Source: Pyrenochaeta sp. MPI-SDFR-AT-0127 (taxonomy: Eukaryota; Ascomycota; Dothideomycetes; Pleosporales; Cucurbitariaceae). Taken from it: a stretch of DNA of 64,000 nucleotides. The stretch is from positions 124,001 through 188,000 of the forward strand of contig JAGTJM010000042.1 of the NCBI GenBank assembly GCA_020747015.1, written 5' to 3'. This document shows positions 34,631 to 46,017 of the stretch, piece by piece. The translations under genes and the position numbers were made by a program. The notes under the pieces are model-generated. The model saw nothing but the letters and a program-made list of their open reading frames with translations, made no database searches and was not told where the DNA came from. The number at the start of each line of letters is the position of its first letter. The stretch's first letter is position 1.

Positions 34631-35125
34631 ATGCAGTACATCACTCTCGCTTCTGCTCTTATGAGCACTGCTCTCCTCGCCAGCGCCGCACCAACCTCAT
34701 CCGCGCCCCTCGAGCGCCGCGCCTGCTCAGTCGCCTACCCACAAGCCATCGGGTTCCCCATCAACTTTGACATCCACCAAGACGCTGGAGGTGCCAACCC
34801 CGTCTCCAACGCATTGACCTTCAACAACATACCTGCCGGGTCCTATGGATGCCAGCTTGAAGTCAACTTCCCAGCCGGGTACCCGATCACGTCGTCTGGT
34901 TCCAGCGCCGTGAATATCTACTCCTACAACGGCAATAGCCAGACCTTGTTCGGTACTGTAACGCTGCAGAGCAGCCCCGTTGCGCCTACGAAATTCGTCA
35001 TCAACTCTGCAACTTGCAGCACGTCGATGACGTACAAGATTGCGATTGCTAGCGAGACTGAGGCTGGACGCGTGGCTTTTGCGGATACAAAGGATGCTGG
35101 GTTTACCATGACCTATAACTGCTGA
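34631..35125 (+). CDS. Secreted protein with But2-type C-terminal domain
   Basis: Single exon of 164 residues. A signal peptide is plain (MQYITLASALMSTALLASAA), followed by a short Ser/Pro segment ending in the dibasic LERRA, a possible Kex2-type processing site. The mature part (VAYPQAIGFPINFDIHQDAG, IPAGSYGCQLEVNFPAGYPI, and a final YNC) matches the pattern of the fungal ubiquitin-3-binding But2 C-terminal domain family, which despite its name is mostly found in small secreted proteins. Three Cys residues in the mature chain, the last at the very C terminus, suggest disulfides. A secreted cell-surface or effector-like role is inference. Confidence 0.8.
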   Translation: MQYITLASALMSTALLASAAPTSSAPLERRACSVAYPQAIGFPINFDIHQDAGGANPVSNALTFNNIPAGSYGCQLEVNFPAGYPITSSGSSAVNIYSYNGNSQTLFGTVTLQSSPVAPTKFVINSATCSTSMTYKIAIASETEAGRVAFADTKDAGFTMTYNC

Positions 35126-35495
35126 GCCGTAAGGGGATGTGGATGTTAGTAACATGCATTGAGCGCTGGAGTAATTAGGTTTACTTTTCAAACCGGCGTT
35201 GATTTCTGTTACTTTTTTAATGTGTTAGATATGTTTTAGGTTCGTGATCAGTCCTTAAAGATTTGTACATAGCTATAATACTAGACCAGAAGCATGGAAA
35301 TCAATTGCCTTGCTATGTTAGCAGAACGAGAATGAGCAAGTGTGATGTTTCGTAATGTGGTATTGATGAGATGCAATAGTAGCGCTAGAAAACCGTCATT
35401 AGGCGAGTGCTACCGTTTGGGGATCGAGATATCCTTCTCTCGATGTGATATCGATGTGGAATTCCAATGTGAAATCCCGATGTGCAACCAGTGGC
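35126..35495. other. Convergent 3' intergenic region
   Basis: Between the stops of the But2-like gene and the CRY-DASH gene. AT-rich; nothing recognised. Confidence 0.5.
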
Positions 35496-37565
35496 CTATA
35501 TCTTTTCACTGCTCACAATGATGGGTCCTTCTTCATTCCTCACAAACTTCTCAATGTGGCCCGATCTTCGAAAGTTTCGCTCCTGGCCTCTTCCTCTACC
35601 TCGCCACGGTCCTCCGCCGCCTCCTCGTTTCGATTTACCATCACCTTGACCGCCTCGTCCTCGTCCAACAGAGAATTGTATCTTCGTAAGAGGCTGCTCA
35701 ACCCATTCGACACCCTTCAATCCCATATTATTCTTCTCCCACTCACTCAGCCTCCAAGCTTGATATAAGCCCATCAACTTCTGTTGATCGATTTCCTCTC
35801 TTCCAGGGCCGATATTCCGCGTCAGCTTGACACCTCGAAGCTCTGGCACCCAGGCTTTGATATAGTCGCCATGTGGGTCATAGTCAAGTGCTTGTTTGAC
35901 AGGGTTAAATATACGGCCTTGTCTTGGGTCATTACCTACACCAGCCACATATTGCCAATTGCCCCAGTTACTGCCAACATCATGGTCTACAAGAAAACAC
36001 TCGTACCACTCGGCCCCTATGCGCCAATCGATATCGAGATGGGACGACAGAAACGAGGCAACGTTTTGTCTCGCTCGGTTTGAGGTATAGCCCGTGAGAA
36101 ACAATTCTCGATTCGACGCATCAATTAGGCCAACGCCGGTTCGGCCAGATCGGAAACGTTCAAACGTTTCCCGGGTCTTCGTTGGCTCGTCTCCCGCACC
36201 ACCTGATTTGTGCAGAGTTTTCCATCTCTTTAAATGTGATTGCTGGCAACCCCTGCTGTTTTGATCCTGAATACCGTAGAGATCGAACATTCGACGACCA
36301 AATTTCCGCATACATAAGCGCATGTAATCTCTCCATAATAATTCGAATCGGACAGCCGCGGTCCCTTCGTTTTCACCTTTCCCATAGCCTTCCACCTCCT
36401 TTCCAGCACCTTTTCCTTCTTCAAAATCAACCATCGCCCAATGCACTTGCCTTGCTGTGATGTGCCCTTGTGCAAGAAAAGCGGAGAGTTTAGTGCTAAA
36501 ATCGAGACCAAGCATGCCATTTCTTGTGGCTTTGTAAGAGCTCATTGCCCCGCTGGAGATGAGATGCGAGATGCGATCAAGACCTTTCGTTTCGCCTCCT
36601 TCAAATGGATGTGCTGACTTGACGTCGGTGGGCCACTGTGGCGGAAAAGTCAAGGTTTGTGCAGGGTCTTTCTTGAGGGGTGCCAAAAGGGCCTTCTTGA
36701 GATCCTCCAGACTAGTCGCAATTTTGAATGGTTGTTGTTGCGCAGGTATATGTGGCGGGAGTGGGGGTAGCTGTGTCGGTGTCGGCAATGTATGGCGAGG
36801 GCCATTTCGAAGCGGTTCAAGTGATTTACGATATGTAGTGTAAACATTGGGAAGCTCAGATAGCTTATTATATGATAAATCTCGGCTGATAAAGGTTAGC
36901 GGCAGATTCTCTGACCGAGATTCGGGTAAAAAGTATCAGAGAACGCACTCGTCTATGTAGAACTTCTCATCCTCCCACAATTTGAAGTCTACATTATTTT
37001 GCTCTGCAATCCTCCGCACCGTTTCCTCGTCATCTTTTTCCTCGGTGCCATGATCGGACGTCATCCAAATTCCGCTAATCTTAGGACCATTGGCGTCTTT
37101 TCCACCTTCTTTCAAATACCCATCGAGTATATTCGACACGACATCGCCAATTCTTCCTGCTCTTATTTCCAGACCCGATCCAGATCCTAGACCTTCAAGC
37201 TTTTTCTTCAGGTCCCAAACTCCTTCCGCTATGAATTTTGCGCGGTGAGGTCCTGTGCGCCATACGCCCGCCACTCGACTTCGCGCCTCAGGGTATGGAG
37301 AGCGATCTGAAGGGGAGGCAAGAAAGCCAGAAACCTCGATTTGGTTTGCGTTGAATACGTAGACGGGCAAAAGATGCGTGAAATTTACGCCCCCATGTTC
37401 TGAAGTTAGAGAGTCGTCGCGATGCCGTCGATCGGAATTAACAGGTGATCTCGAGGATTTTGCGTGGCGTGTTTGATCGGAGGCAAAATAGAAAGCTGGA
37501 TTGTCAGAGAGGCGGACATCACGGCGGAGTATGTAGAGAAGAATGCGCGGCTGCTCGGAAGACAT
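35496..37565 (-). CDS. CRY-DASH cryptochrome/photolyase family protein
   Basis: Two exons: 37565-36949 and 36885-35496 (63-nt intron), 668 residues. CRY-DASH proteins bind FAD and an antenna folate and can repair pyrimidine dimers in single-stranded DNA or act in light signalling. The N-terminal photolyase domain opens with ILLYILRRDVRLSDNPAF. The FAD-binding half shows SSYKATRNGMLGLDFSTKLS, FELLWRDYMRLCMRKFG, ELFLTGYTSNRARQNVASFL, and a long match ending in GAEWYECFLVDHDVGSNWGN and GRIFNPVKQALDYDPHGDYI, typical of the DASH branch. The C terminus carries an RGG-rich tail (GRGRGGQGDGKSKRGGGGG), common in fungal members. The start at 37565 matches the family N terminus; an in-frame ATG at 37691 would add a basic 42-residue extension. 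Several polar insertions occur between the first conserved blocks. Confidence 0.93.
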
Positions 37566-39104
37566 GTTCGCGTGATTGACGTGCGAGGTGCCGAATGTAT
37601 GCGTTGAACAACAAGAACAGAGGTACAGGTTGCAGGTGTTGCACAATGGCCAGGAGCGACTACGCCGTAACATCAAAGAGATACGACTCATAGAGGCCCT
37701 GGAGAAAATCGAAGCATTGCAGTGCCACAGGCAAAGTAGAAGCTTGAAGGCCTGTGGGACGTCATGACCCGCAGGCGACAATTGAGCTATGTCTCACCGA
37801 AATTTCTAGGGCACGAGGCCGCTGGGCACTAAGCACCCTAAAATGCTATCTGTCAGCTGTATTCGGTTGGCTCCACCTGGCCAGGTGCAGATACTTGGGA
37901 CTGAGGAGATCCGATTCAAGATTGGTGAAGCCTCTTGCAGCATCTTTGACCAGGATATGACGTGGGCGTCATGGAGATGCGGGGATGCTATTGGCTGTTG
38001 GGGCCTGCAGGGACGCATGAAAGAGCAAGTTGGGGACGGGCCGAGCGACAGTGGAAATTCTATTGTCGGCGATGGTCGTGCTGTCATTGAGAGACGGGCA
38101 GATCGCGAGCTGCGTTACCGAAGCACCACATCGACTGTGGTTAGCATGTGTCAATAGCGTGAGATCTCTTGGCGCCAAGTGTTTAAAAGCAGACAAGCCG
38201 GGGTCGCGAATCGAACAATCTGGCGGCAACTTTGATCTCGATTCTCATCGACTAGGAACGGGAATCGTGTGCAACATGCGTGATGCAGGAACACGTGGAT
38301 GAAACTCCCCAAACGGCTACTGCTGGCGACGTCTGCGATCCTTTGCACCCCCGTCTTTCGCCAGCACAAGATTCTTTGTCCCTCCTTGTACCGCTTCCTT
38401 AATTAACAAAGTGTTTGCACTCCAGTTGCACAGTTCTTGCTTTCTCTAATGCAGTGTCGCCTCGCCGATCTCACATGCGTTTACCGGTCACTGCCGGTAA
38501 GCGTGATTGGATCGATCAGCAGGGCACTCCGCGCATCGTGAGGAGATCGTCAACATCAAACAAATTTGTGTGAGGGGCTGTTAAGTTTGGCTGCTTGGTT
38601 CTCGTGGTTAGGTAGTTTTTTTGGCTATGTGAAGGTGCAGAAAATAACTGCCAAGCTTTCGTAAGCATGCAAAGAAGACAACAAAGAAGTAAACCCTTTC
38701 ACATATGTCTTGCGCCACATCGGAGAAGGATCTTGGAGGTGAGCAGAATTGACAAATTGATGTATATTACTGTGATTTTCATCCTTTCTCATACCCAAGA
38801 CAGGCACAGAAATGGCTGATAATTAGAGGCACTTAGTGGACGTGTTGAACAATAATAGAACGACTTGCTGCTTGCGAAGAATCAGGACGACTACACACGG
38901 GTCTTTGTGACTTTAAACATGGAGCATAGGTCGAGTGCTCCACTATCGTCCTTCCTTTATAGTTCATTCTTTGATTTCTTGGTATCTCCTTTGTATTCAG
39001 TATTCATTCTCAAGCTTCTATATATATTCGCCAACCAACCTATATGATCATGCCACTGTTTGACCCTCGAACATTCATATCAAATTGTTTAACTAAACAC
39101 TAGT
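37566..39104. other. Gene-free stretch of 1.5 kb
   Basis: Probable promoter of CRY-DASH at its left end and of the zinc-knuckle gene at its right end (AT-rich from 38.6 kb). Overlapping short frames on both strands have no motifs. Confidence 0.4.
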
Positions 39105-39590
39105 ATGCCACCGAAGGCTGCTCCTCCTACCACCACGCGAAGCGGACGTCCTGCTCGCAGCACTGCAAATTACTCGCGGAACTACTATGAAGGGCCCCCT
39201 GTGAGGCCGAGAAGGAGGCGCAGAGCCCCTGCCACAGAAAGTGGAGTTAAAAAGGTACCTATATTCCAAAACAGTGCCGCTGAAGACAATGGAGCGAGAA
39301 TCGCCCTAGCCATTGGCTCGTTTTCATATTCAGTCAGGACTAACGGAGCGAAGAAGAAACGAACGGGGCATTCACGCCTAGGGCAAGGAAGTAGGTCGAA
39401 GAGGGCACCAAATCGTCGTCGATCACCGCCCAAAGCTGGCAGAGTGAATAAAAGTCGAAAAGATCGTACACAACCAGCCATCGCTCAAGCCTCTATAATG
39501 GCTAGAGGGAGAGCATGTGCAGCTTGCGGGCAGGGAGGCCACATCGCGACAAACCCAATATGCCCTCAACACCCGTCCCGACAAGAATGA
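39105..39590 (+). CDS. Small basic protein with TAF1-like zinc knuckle
   Basis: Single exon of 161 residues. Most of the protein is very basic and low in complexity (RPRRRRRAPA, KKKRTGHSRLG, APNRRRSPPKAGR), suggesting nucleic-acid binding and disorder. Near the C terminus is CAACGQGGHIATNPICP, a C-x2-C-x4-H-x6-C knuckle followed by a further His, of the type found in the transcription initiation factor TAF1, where Gly-His and Thr-Asn are also conserved. The rest of TAF1 (bromodomain, DUF3591) is absent. It may be a stand-alone knuckle protein or a captured or decayed fragment. The upstream sequence is AT-rich with A at -3. Function unknown. Confidence 0.5.
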   Translation: MPPKAAPPTTTRSGRPARSTANYSRNYYEGPPVRPRRRRRAPATESGVKKVPIFQNSAAEDNGARIALAIGSFSYSVRTNGAKKKRTGHSRLGQGSRSKRAPNRRRSPPKAGRVNKSRKDRTQPAIAQASIMARGRACAACGQGGHIATNPICPQHPSRQE

Positions 39591-40433
39591 ATGTGACATG
39601 TACTCAATATCTGTCCTTGGATTTCATGAAGGCCCTTTGACGAGGAAAAGCCGTAAGCACTTGTAAGGGAAAGCAGCTCCGACATTATGCGCACATTCAT
39701 GTCTTTTGCTTTGTATCAGCTGTGTATTTTATTTAACTCTTCTAATAACAATGCTAAGATAATCGCAAAAATATCGTTTTCATTGTCGCATATGCGCCTA
39801 AATAGCGAGATTTTGGTCTCTCTTTCAAAAGGATGCCAATGCCATAATACTGCCATTAACCTTGTAGTTGTTCCCATTCTTATATAACTATCTCGGTCAA
39901 GCATTGACGTCTGATGGCAATGCCGAGAAGGGGTCCTCAGCCCTACAGCTGCTCTAGCTTGCATTTTAATTCAACGCTGCCAAGCTAGTCGGAAATTTGA
40001 CGGAAGAGATCAGCGGTCCTAGTTAGTGCGAGACGCCCTCGCATATTTTTTACAATATGGTACGACCTGCGAAGCTTACGGGGCTCGAGATCTGTGGCTA
40101 ATTCAACCTAACGTCCCCTGGTGGCGATCAGGGTATGCCCCATGTAAGGACTACGTTAATTCCGCCGACGATAGTAAAGCGAAAATCAACTAACTAACTT
40201 AGAATAAGATCCAGTGGGTAAAATAGGGGTCAGAGCACCCCAATGCTTAAGCCGTTTGCTTGCACACAAGAGGAACACACAGCATGGTAGATAGGATCAT
40301 TGAAGTTGGAAGGATGATGAGAGTGGCCTGCGCGGTCCGCCTTTCGTCCGCTGTCAACCTCCCACGCACCTTAAGTCTAAACCACTGTCCTAAGCCGCAA
40401 TAAATTGAGCATTTGCTGAAGTCATTTGTCAAA
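39591..40433. other. Intergenic
   Basis: AT-rich, with frames 39687-39887 and 40247-40618 that have no motif support (the latter is antisense to the SDR start). Nothing else recognised. Confidence 0.4.
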
Positions 40434-41484
40434 ATGGTAAACATTTCTTCGATCAGAAAAAGCAACAAACAGGTCGATGAGTCCTCAGCACCACGTGTCG
40501 CAGTGTTTGTCGGCGGGACTGCAGGTATTGGGAAGATTACGCTAGCAAAGATCGCTGATCTTGGTATAGGCTTTAAAGCATATGTGATTGGTCGCAAAGG
40601 AAGTGAGCAGTCGTTCAAGTCATTCCTTGAAGAGTTGCATCAAGCAAACCCTAATGCCAACGTCATCTGGATTGAGGGCGAGGTCTCGCTTCTGTCTGAG
40701 GCCAAGAGGGTCTGTGACTACATCAAAACTCTGGAATCCACAGTCGACCTTCTTTTCATGACAACGGGATATGCACCATTTGGTGGACGAGATAGTATGC
40801 TATTCCTCTCAGAATTACATCAAAAACTAATATAATGAAGACACCTCTGAAGGCTTGGATGTCAGCCACTCTCTGAGTTTTTACTCCCGCATCTGTTTCG
40901 TTGAGAATTTACTCTCCCACCTTCGAGCATCAGGGCGCGCACGTGTAATCAGTGTCCTCGGTGGCGGCATTGAAAGCGCACGCGCACTCGATATCAATGA
41001 CTTGAATCTGGAAAATCCGGGCGCGTTCGGAGCAATCGTAACCCAAAGGCACATGTTAATAATGGGCACTCTCACCCTGGAGCGCCTTGCGGAGAGAAAA
41101 GAGAATCATTCCATTGTCTTCATCCATAGCTATCCTGGTATTGTCAGGACTGGAAATTTGTTTCGGGGTTGGGGGGAAGGCTCGTGGGGACCATGGATGG
41201 CCGCAATTTTCATGGACCCTATACTGATGCTTTTTGCGTTCAGCTTCGATGAATCAGCAGAAAGACACCTGTATCAGGCAACGAGCGGTGCTTTTGGAGG
41301 AAGAGGACCTACAATTCCAGGCATCGTAGGGCAGACGACTAGAGGAGAGCATGTGGGAGGGCTATTTCTCGTGAACCAGAGGTGCGACACAGTCATGAAT
41401 GAGAAAGAACTCGCAAAGCTTCGTCAAACAGCACAAGAGGCAGTTTGGACAAAAGCGCACCAAATTGTCAATCCATACATCTAG
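40434..41484 (+). CDS. Short-chain dehydrogenase/reductase-like protein
   Basis: Two exons: 40434-40794 and 40841-41484 (46-nt intron with branch AAACTAAT and acceptor GAAG), 334 residues. The N-terminal Rossmann motif is FVGGTAGIGKITLAKIAD, with the G-x-x-x-G-I-G pattern of NAD(P) binding. A D-L-L-F-M-T-T-G-Y strand follows at the usual place of NNAG. The active-site Tyr lies in SFYSRICFVENLL, but the Lys expected four residues later is absent (Y-S-R-I-C). Fungal SDR-like proteins with YSR in place of YxxxK are common, and some are annotated only as NAD(P)-binding. The splice junction GRD/NTSEGLDVSHSLSFYS restores the frame. Substrate unknown. It is convergent with the glutamate decarboxylase gene. 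Confidence 0.82.
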
Positions 41485-41659
41485 CACAACAAGATACATC
41501 TCACATGCAACACCTCGCGAAAAGTAGCCTAAATTAGCACTACTATATTGGTGCAAGTTCTTCATGTTGAATGAAACTGTACTTCGAATCCGAAAGTTGT
41601 CATTCTCATCGAAAAGGAAGCAATACCAAATTCTTCAGTTCTACAATACCAAATGGCGC

Positions 41660-43522
41660 TCAGCATACACTCCGATGTACGCCTTTGTGCATTGGACGTT
41701 CAGCCTTGTGCCTATGTTCTGCCTTGAGGCCTTTGTTTGCGTGCGACTTCTCGATACTCGGTGCTGATGGCTGGAAAGCAGCCAGGTCGATAGCATCTGT
41801 CTTCATCAACGTCTCGGTGACTGCGCAAATGTCGGTGACTAGTCGATCAATCATGTCCAGAGACAGGCTCTCGCGTACAACCACTCTGAGTATTTCCGTC
41901 TTTTCCTCGTTGGGTGGCAGAGGGTAATCTGCACATGTCAGCAAGGTTCCAAGACCAAAACGTTAGGTAGCACTTACTTGGAATTATGTACTGTTTCGCA
42001 CGCAAGAGATTACTAACAGCTTCTTGTTTGACGTGCGGGTAGTTCTTCTTGAAATCGTCTGTGAGTGTGAAAGCTACAACAGGTAGACCAGCATTGTAGT
42101 CTGCGCTTGTGTCTCCCTCATCGTATTGCTTCTTGCCCTTCTCAAACTTCAGGTCACCCTTCTTTCGGTGAATGTCGCTAACCTATACAACAGTTAACTT
42201 CATGCGTCCTTTGCGCCTGCATATGTGACTTCTTACGCAACGATACCAGCCTGTATGCTCGAGCGCTCTGCTTAACAAGCGTGCATTCGCCAGAGTGTTC
42301 TCCATGATACCGCGGTATCCCGAAAAGCCCAGATGAATCAAGTTGTAGTATTGCGCAATGATCTGAGCACCAGGGCGTGAGAAGTTGAGGGTATATGACT
42401 CCTCTGTCCCTCCGAGGTAGTGTAGCTCGAAGATGAGGTGTTTTGGAAGATAACTCTCATCTCTCCAGATTATCCAGCCAACACCGGCGTAAACCAAACC
42501 AAATTTGTGTCCACTGGTGTTGATTGACTTAACTCGCGGAAGTTCGAAATTCCACTTTTTACCAGCTTTCGCATGGGTGAATGGAGCAATAAAACCTCCA
42601 GACGCAGCGTCGACGTGGATCGGAATATCGTTACCAGTCTCCTTCTCGAAGGCATCCAGAATATCTGATATCTCTTCAACAGGTTCGTAATGTCCAGTGT
42701 AAGTTGATCCAAGAATCACGAAGATGCCAATGGTATTTTCATCGATATTTTCCTTGACCAATTTTGGATCAAGACGGTAAGATGAGTCCTCACTTACCGG
42801 AAGGATGCGAGCCTCAACCTCGAAATATCGGGCGAACTTCGTACTGAGTTAGCATGTAATGCGATTGATAGGATTTTCGATGTATTTACCTTCTCAAGAG
42901 CCACCTGTGCGTTGGCTCCCATGATGATGTTTGGCTTTGAGGTGTCCTTGCCCTCCGCTCTACGCTTTTCCTGCCAACGTCTCTTCCTAGGGGTAGAGAC
43001 AAGAAATTAGCATCTACGTCATGTCCTATCTTGAAATACTATATCTTACATGGCAAGCCCACCGAGGTGAATGGCCTCGCTGGAACCTGTAGTAGCTGAT
43101 CCGATTGCTTTCTCGCCCTTTTGCGCTCCCCAGAGATTCGCAATGATTGATACACAGCGTGCGTGCATGTCCATCATCGCGGGGTATTCGTCCGCGTCTG
43201 ACATGTTCTTCGAAAGATTCTCAACCATTAGCTGCTCGGCTTCCTTCTCCATGTAGGTGCCGACAAAGGAAGCCAAGTTCAGACTAGGTCTCCCATCAAG
43301 ATCGAGTTCATCTTTGAGCAGCTGGTGAACGACATCCGCAGGTGCGCCATCTTGAGGGATTCTGAACTTGGAGAGCTCGGTGCCTGCGGCATAGCGACTT
43401 GAGTATGGAGTTGTGTGCGTTACTGCTCGACTACTTCCACGCCCTCCCGCCTTGTGTATGGGATGGTCGTGAAGAGTCTTGATCAGCTCATCAGGATCGA
43501 CGTGTCGAGCGAGGCCTGCCAT
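41660..43522 (-). CDS. Glutamate decarboxylase
   Basis: Five exons: 43522-43050, 42986-42890, 42836-42237, 42182-41978 and 41928-41660 (introns 63, 53, 54 and 49 nt), 547 residues. It is a pyridoxal-phosphate enzyme that converts glutamate to GABA and CO2, entry to the GABA shunt and part of acid and oxidative stress tolerance. Signature parts are ATTGSSEAIHLGGLAMKRRW across the first junction, IGIFVILGSTYTGHYEPVEE, IHVDAASGGFIAPF with the cofactor-binding Asp, and SINTSGHKFGLVYAGVGW with the PLP-binding Lys301. The end (EILRVVVRESLSLDMIDRL) fits the family. A 45-residue C-terminal extension is basic and His-rich; no calmodulin-binding site is evident. The acceptor of intron 2 is GAAG, chosen because the nearer CAG would break frame. 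Its start faces the fasciclin gene across 1.1 kb. Confidence 0.95.
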
Positions 43523-44598
43523 TGTGTCTGAGATGGATGTAGGAGATGAGACTACTTTGTTGAGGATTAATCTTGCTACGAAGTATGCAGAAAGTCAAAT
43601 AGTTATACGATGCGAAATGCAAGGTATGACGACACATAAGGTCATTCCGTGCACCTCCATGGGCAGCTACTGGAATGCAGCTCAGGGCTCAAAATGCTTG
43701 ACAAATGCTTGGAAGAAGCTTGTCTCAATTATTAAGAGAATCATGTACGAGACTAAGCTGTAGCCAACGAGATCTCAGCTTTACTTCTGTGCGAAGCAAG
43801 TTTTCACACATGCCCACCGCTCTGGAAGCAAGCTTTTCGTCGTCGAGAAGGCCTCTGTGGCTCCACCTCATAGCGAGATCGGACACAAATAACGCAAAGT
43901 GACGATTATGCCGGAAGCTCACCTTTCATTCGTATTTGGCTGCCGGGTATGGTTCAATGACGAGGGAGACATGCATTAGGTCAGCGTTCTGCGTGTGGAG
44001 AGGGATGAATCAGCGCTCGGCCAACGCATTGCTCCACCCTCACGCCATCACGTGACGTCCCCATCTACCTCCTCAAGGTGTCACCATCATCCATTGTTGT
44101 TTCGCATTGTTTACCATGAATGGACCAGGCGAAACATGCGAAGGCTAATTTACCTTCATTTCAATTACGCCATTCCTATGGGCGGTCTTTCGTGCTCGAT
44201 CAGAGACATGTCGTCATGGCGTGTCGTGCTTGATGGAGCTTGCCCCGCGCTGACAGGACGCGTCAGTCAAGTCGTAGCCTGGTGGTTGCGCGGCCTCCTG
44301 CGTTCACGAAAGAGTATCGTTCTACTTTCTCCTTCGAAGTTCTAAGTTAACTACAGTATCTTCTCGTGTCCTGAAAAAAAGGCTTCTTGTAGACAGCGTA
44401 TCGTGTCGTTGTCTTCGTCCGCTTCCACGTCCGCAATTGTAAGAAGCGGAACTTATTGTTGGCCGAAACCTCCGTGCCAGCCAGCCATTGCCACTTGTGG
44501 TAGTGTAATCGATTAGTTGCCGAAGTCTTTGGATGCTTCATCTCTATATTCTTCCTTAATCAACCCGCATCCATTGTCACAATTGACTACCACACATC
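43523..44598. promoter_or_regulatory. Divergent intergenic region: GAD / fasciclin gene
   Basis: No gene is supported; frames at 43705-43902 and 43995-44345 lack motifs. In its middle (44049-44059) lies CACGTGACGTC, an E-box fused to a CRE-like TGACGTC, a plausible bZIP or bHLH site that could serve either gene. Confidence 0.4.
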
Positions 44599-46017
44599 AT
44601 GAGATTCACTCGTGTTGTGCCACTCCTACCCTTGGCCTCTGCCTTTGTCATCACCGACGCAGAGGTCTTCCAGAACCTTGAGAAGTCAGGAAAGGAGCTC
44701 ATCGGCGATGCTCAGAATGTGCTTGATGATGCTTTTGGCAAAGTAGACGAGGTTTTCGGTAAAGTCAAGGGCAGCGCGAAGGATGTCTATGACAAGATTC
44801 ACCATACTGGCGCCGACGTTGAGGCTTGGTTGGAAGGTTCCTCATTCGATGATAGCAACATTGATTTCGAAGAAGATCCCCATCATCCTCCCCACGACAA
44901 GCCTCCCCACGACGGACCTCCTCATCATGGACCTCCACACCGTGGCCCGCCACATCATGGCAAACCACGTCACCCTCCCCATGATGAGAAGCCAAACAGG
45001 ACAGTTTATGAGCTCATCAACGAAAGCAAGTACACGACCAAGCTTGCTAAGCTCATCAACGAGTACGACGATCTTGTCAAGTTGTTAAATGGCACAAAGG
45101 CTAATTACACGGTCTTTGCGCCGACGGATGAGGCTTTCGAGAAGATCCCACACCACGGCAAGAAGCCCTCCAAAGAAGTTTTGAAGGACATCCTTTCGTA
45201 CCATGTCAGCCCTGACTTCTACCCCGCCGGCCGCGTCCTCCACAGTTATACTATCCCGACTTTGTACGAGCCGGAAAAGCTTGGCCACAAGCAGCGCCTG
45301 ACGGTTCGAGTCACTCTTAAAGGACCTGCGATCAACTTCTACAGTAAATTGGTAGCCGTCAACATCTTTGGAACCAACGGTGTCGTTCACGGCGTTGACT
45401 CAATTCTTGTCCCACCTCCCAACGTTGCTGCTATCATCGACTTGCTTCCAGGAGAATTCAGCACTCTTGAGCTCGGTCTCGGCAAGACTGGCCTCTTCGA
45501 GAAGATCAATAGCACCGACTACCCGCATGCAGGTGGCACTTTCTTTGCCCCGTCAAACTTCGCCTTCAAGAAGTTGGGCCCGAAGATCAATGCTTTCCTG
45601 TTCAGCAAGTACGGGGAGAAGTACCTCAAGGCTCTTCTTGAGTATCACATCGTGGTGAACCAGACACTTTATTCGGATGCTTTCTATGATTCTTCCAAGG
45701 AAGAGGATGGGGACGAGGACGTTTCCTCTCGCCCACCGTACTATCATTACGATTTACCCACTGTGCTTCATGACAAGTATTTGGCTGTTGACGTGACTCG
45801 ATATGGACCGTTCGTCTCGATTAGGATCAATGGCTTTTCTAGCGTCAAGATTCATGACGGTGTTGCCAGCGATGGTGTCATTCAGGTGGTGTCGGATGTT
45901 TTGATCCCACCTAAGAATACTAATGGCGAGCAAATCTTTTGGCAAGGTGAAGAGATGAGCGTTGATGAGATCAAAGAGCGTCTCCAGCCATTCGTTGAGG
46001 AGAACATTGAATTGTAA
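44599..46017 (+). CDS. Secreted fasciclin (FAS1) protein with His/Pro-rich linker
   Basis: Single exon of 472 residues. A signal peptide starts the chain (MRFTRVVPLLPLASAFVITDA). Residues about 30-90 are charged and helical, followed by a striking His/Pro/Gly segment of about 40 residues with repeated PPH(D/H) units. Two fasciclin domains follow. The first has TVYELINESKYTTKLAKLIN, TVFAPTDEAFEKIP, LKDILSYHVSP and VVHGVDSILVPP. The second has FSTLELGLGKTGLFEKIN, GTFFAPSNFAFKKLG, ALLEYHIV and GVIQVVSDVLIPP. FAS1 domains mediate adhesion or cell-surface contacts. No C-terminal GPI signal or membrane helix is visible, so a secreted protein is expected. The His-rich linker could bind metal ions; this is inference. 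Confidence 0.9.
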   Translation: MRFTRVVPLLPLASAFVITDAEVFQNLEKSGKELIGDAQNVLDDAFGKVDEVFGKVKGSAKDVYDKIHHTGADVEAWLEGSSFDDSNIDFEEDPHHPPHDKPPHDGPPHHGPPHRGPPHHGKPRHPPHDEKPNRTVYELINESKYTTKLAKLINEYDDLVKLLNGTKANYTVFAPTDEAFEKIPHHGKKPSKEVLKDILSYHVSPDFYPAGRVLHSYTIPTLYEPEKLGHKQRLTVRVTLKGPAINFYSKLVAVNIFGTNGVVHGVDSILVPPPNVAAIIDLLPGEFSTLELGLGKTGLFEKINSTDYPHAGGTFFAPSNFAFKKLGPKINAFLFSKYGEKYLKALLEYHIVVNQTLYSDAFYDSSKEEDGDEDVSSRPPYYHYDLPTVLHDKYLAVDVTRYGPFVSIRINGFSSVKIHDGVASDGVIQVVSDVLIPPKNTNGEQIFWQGEEMSVDEIKERLQPFVEENIEL

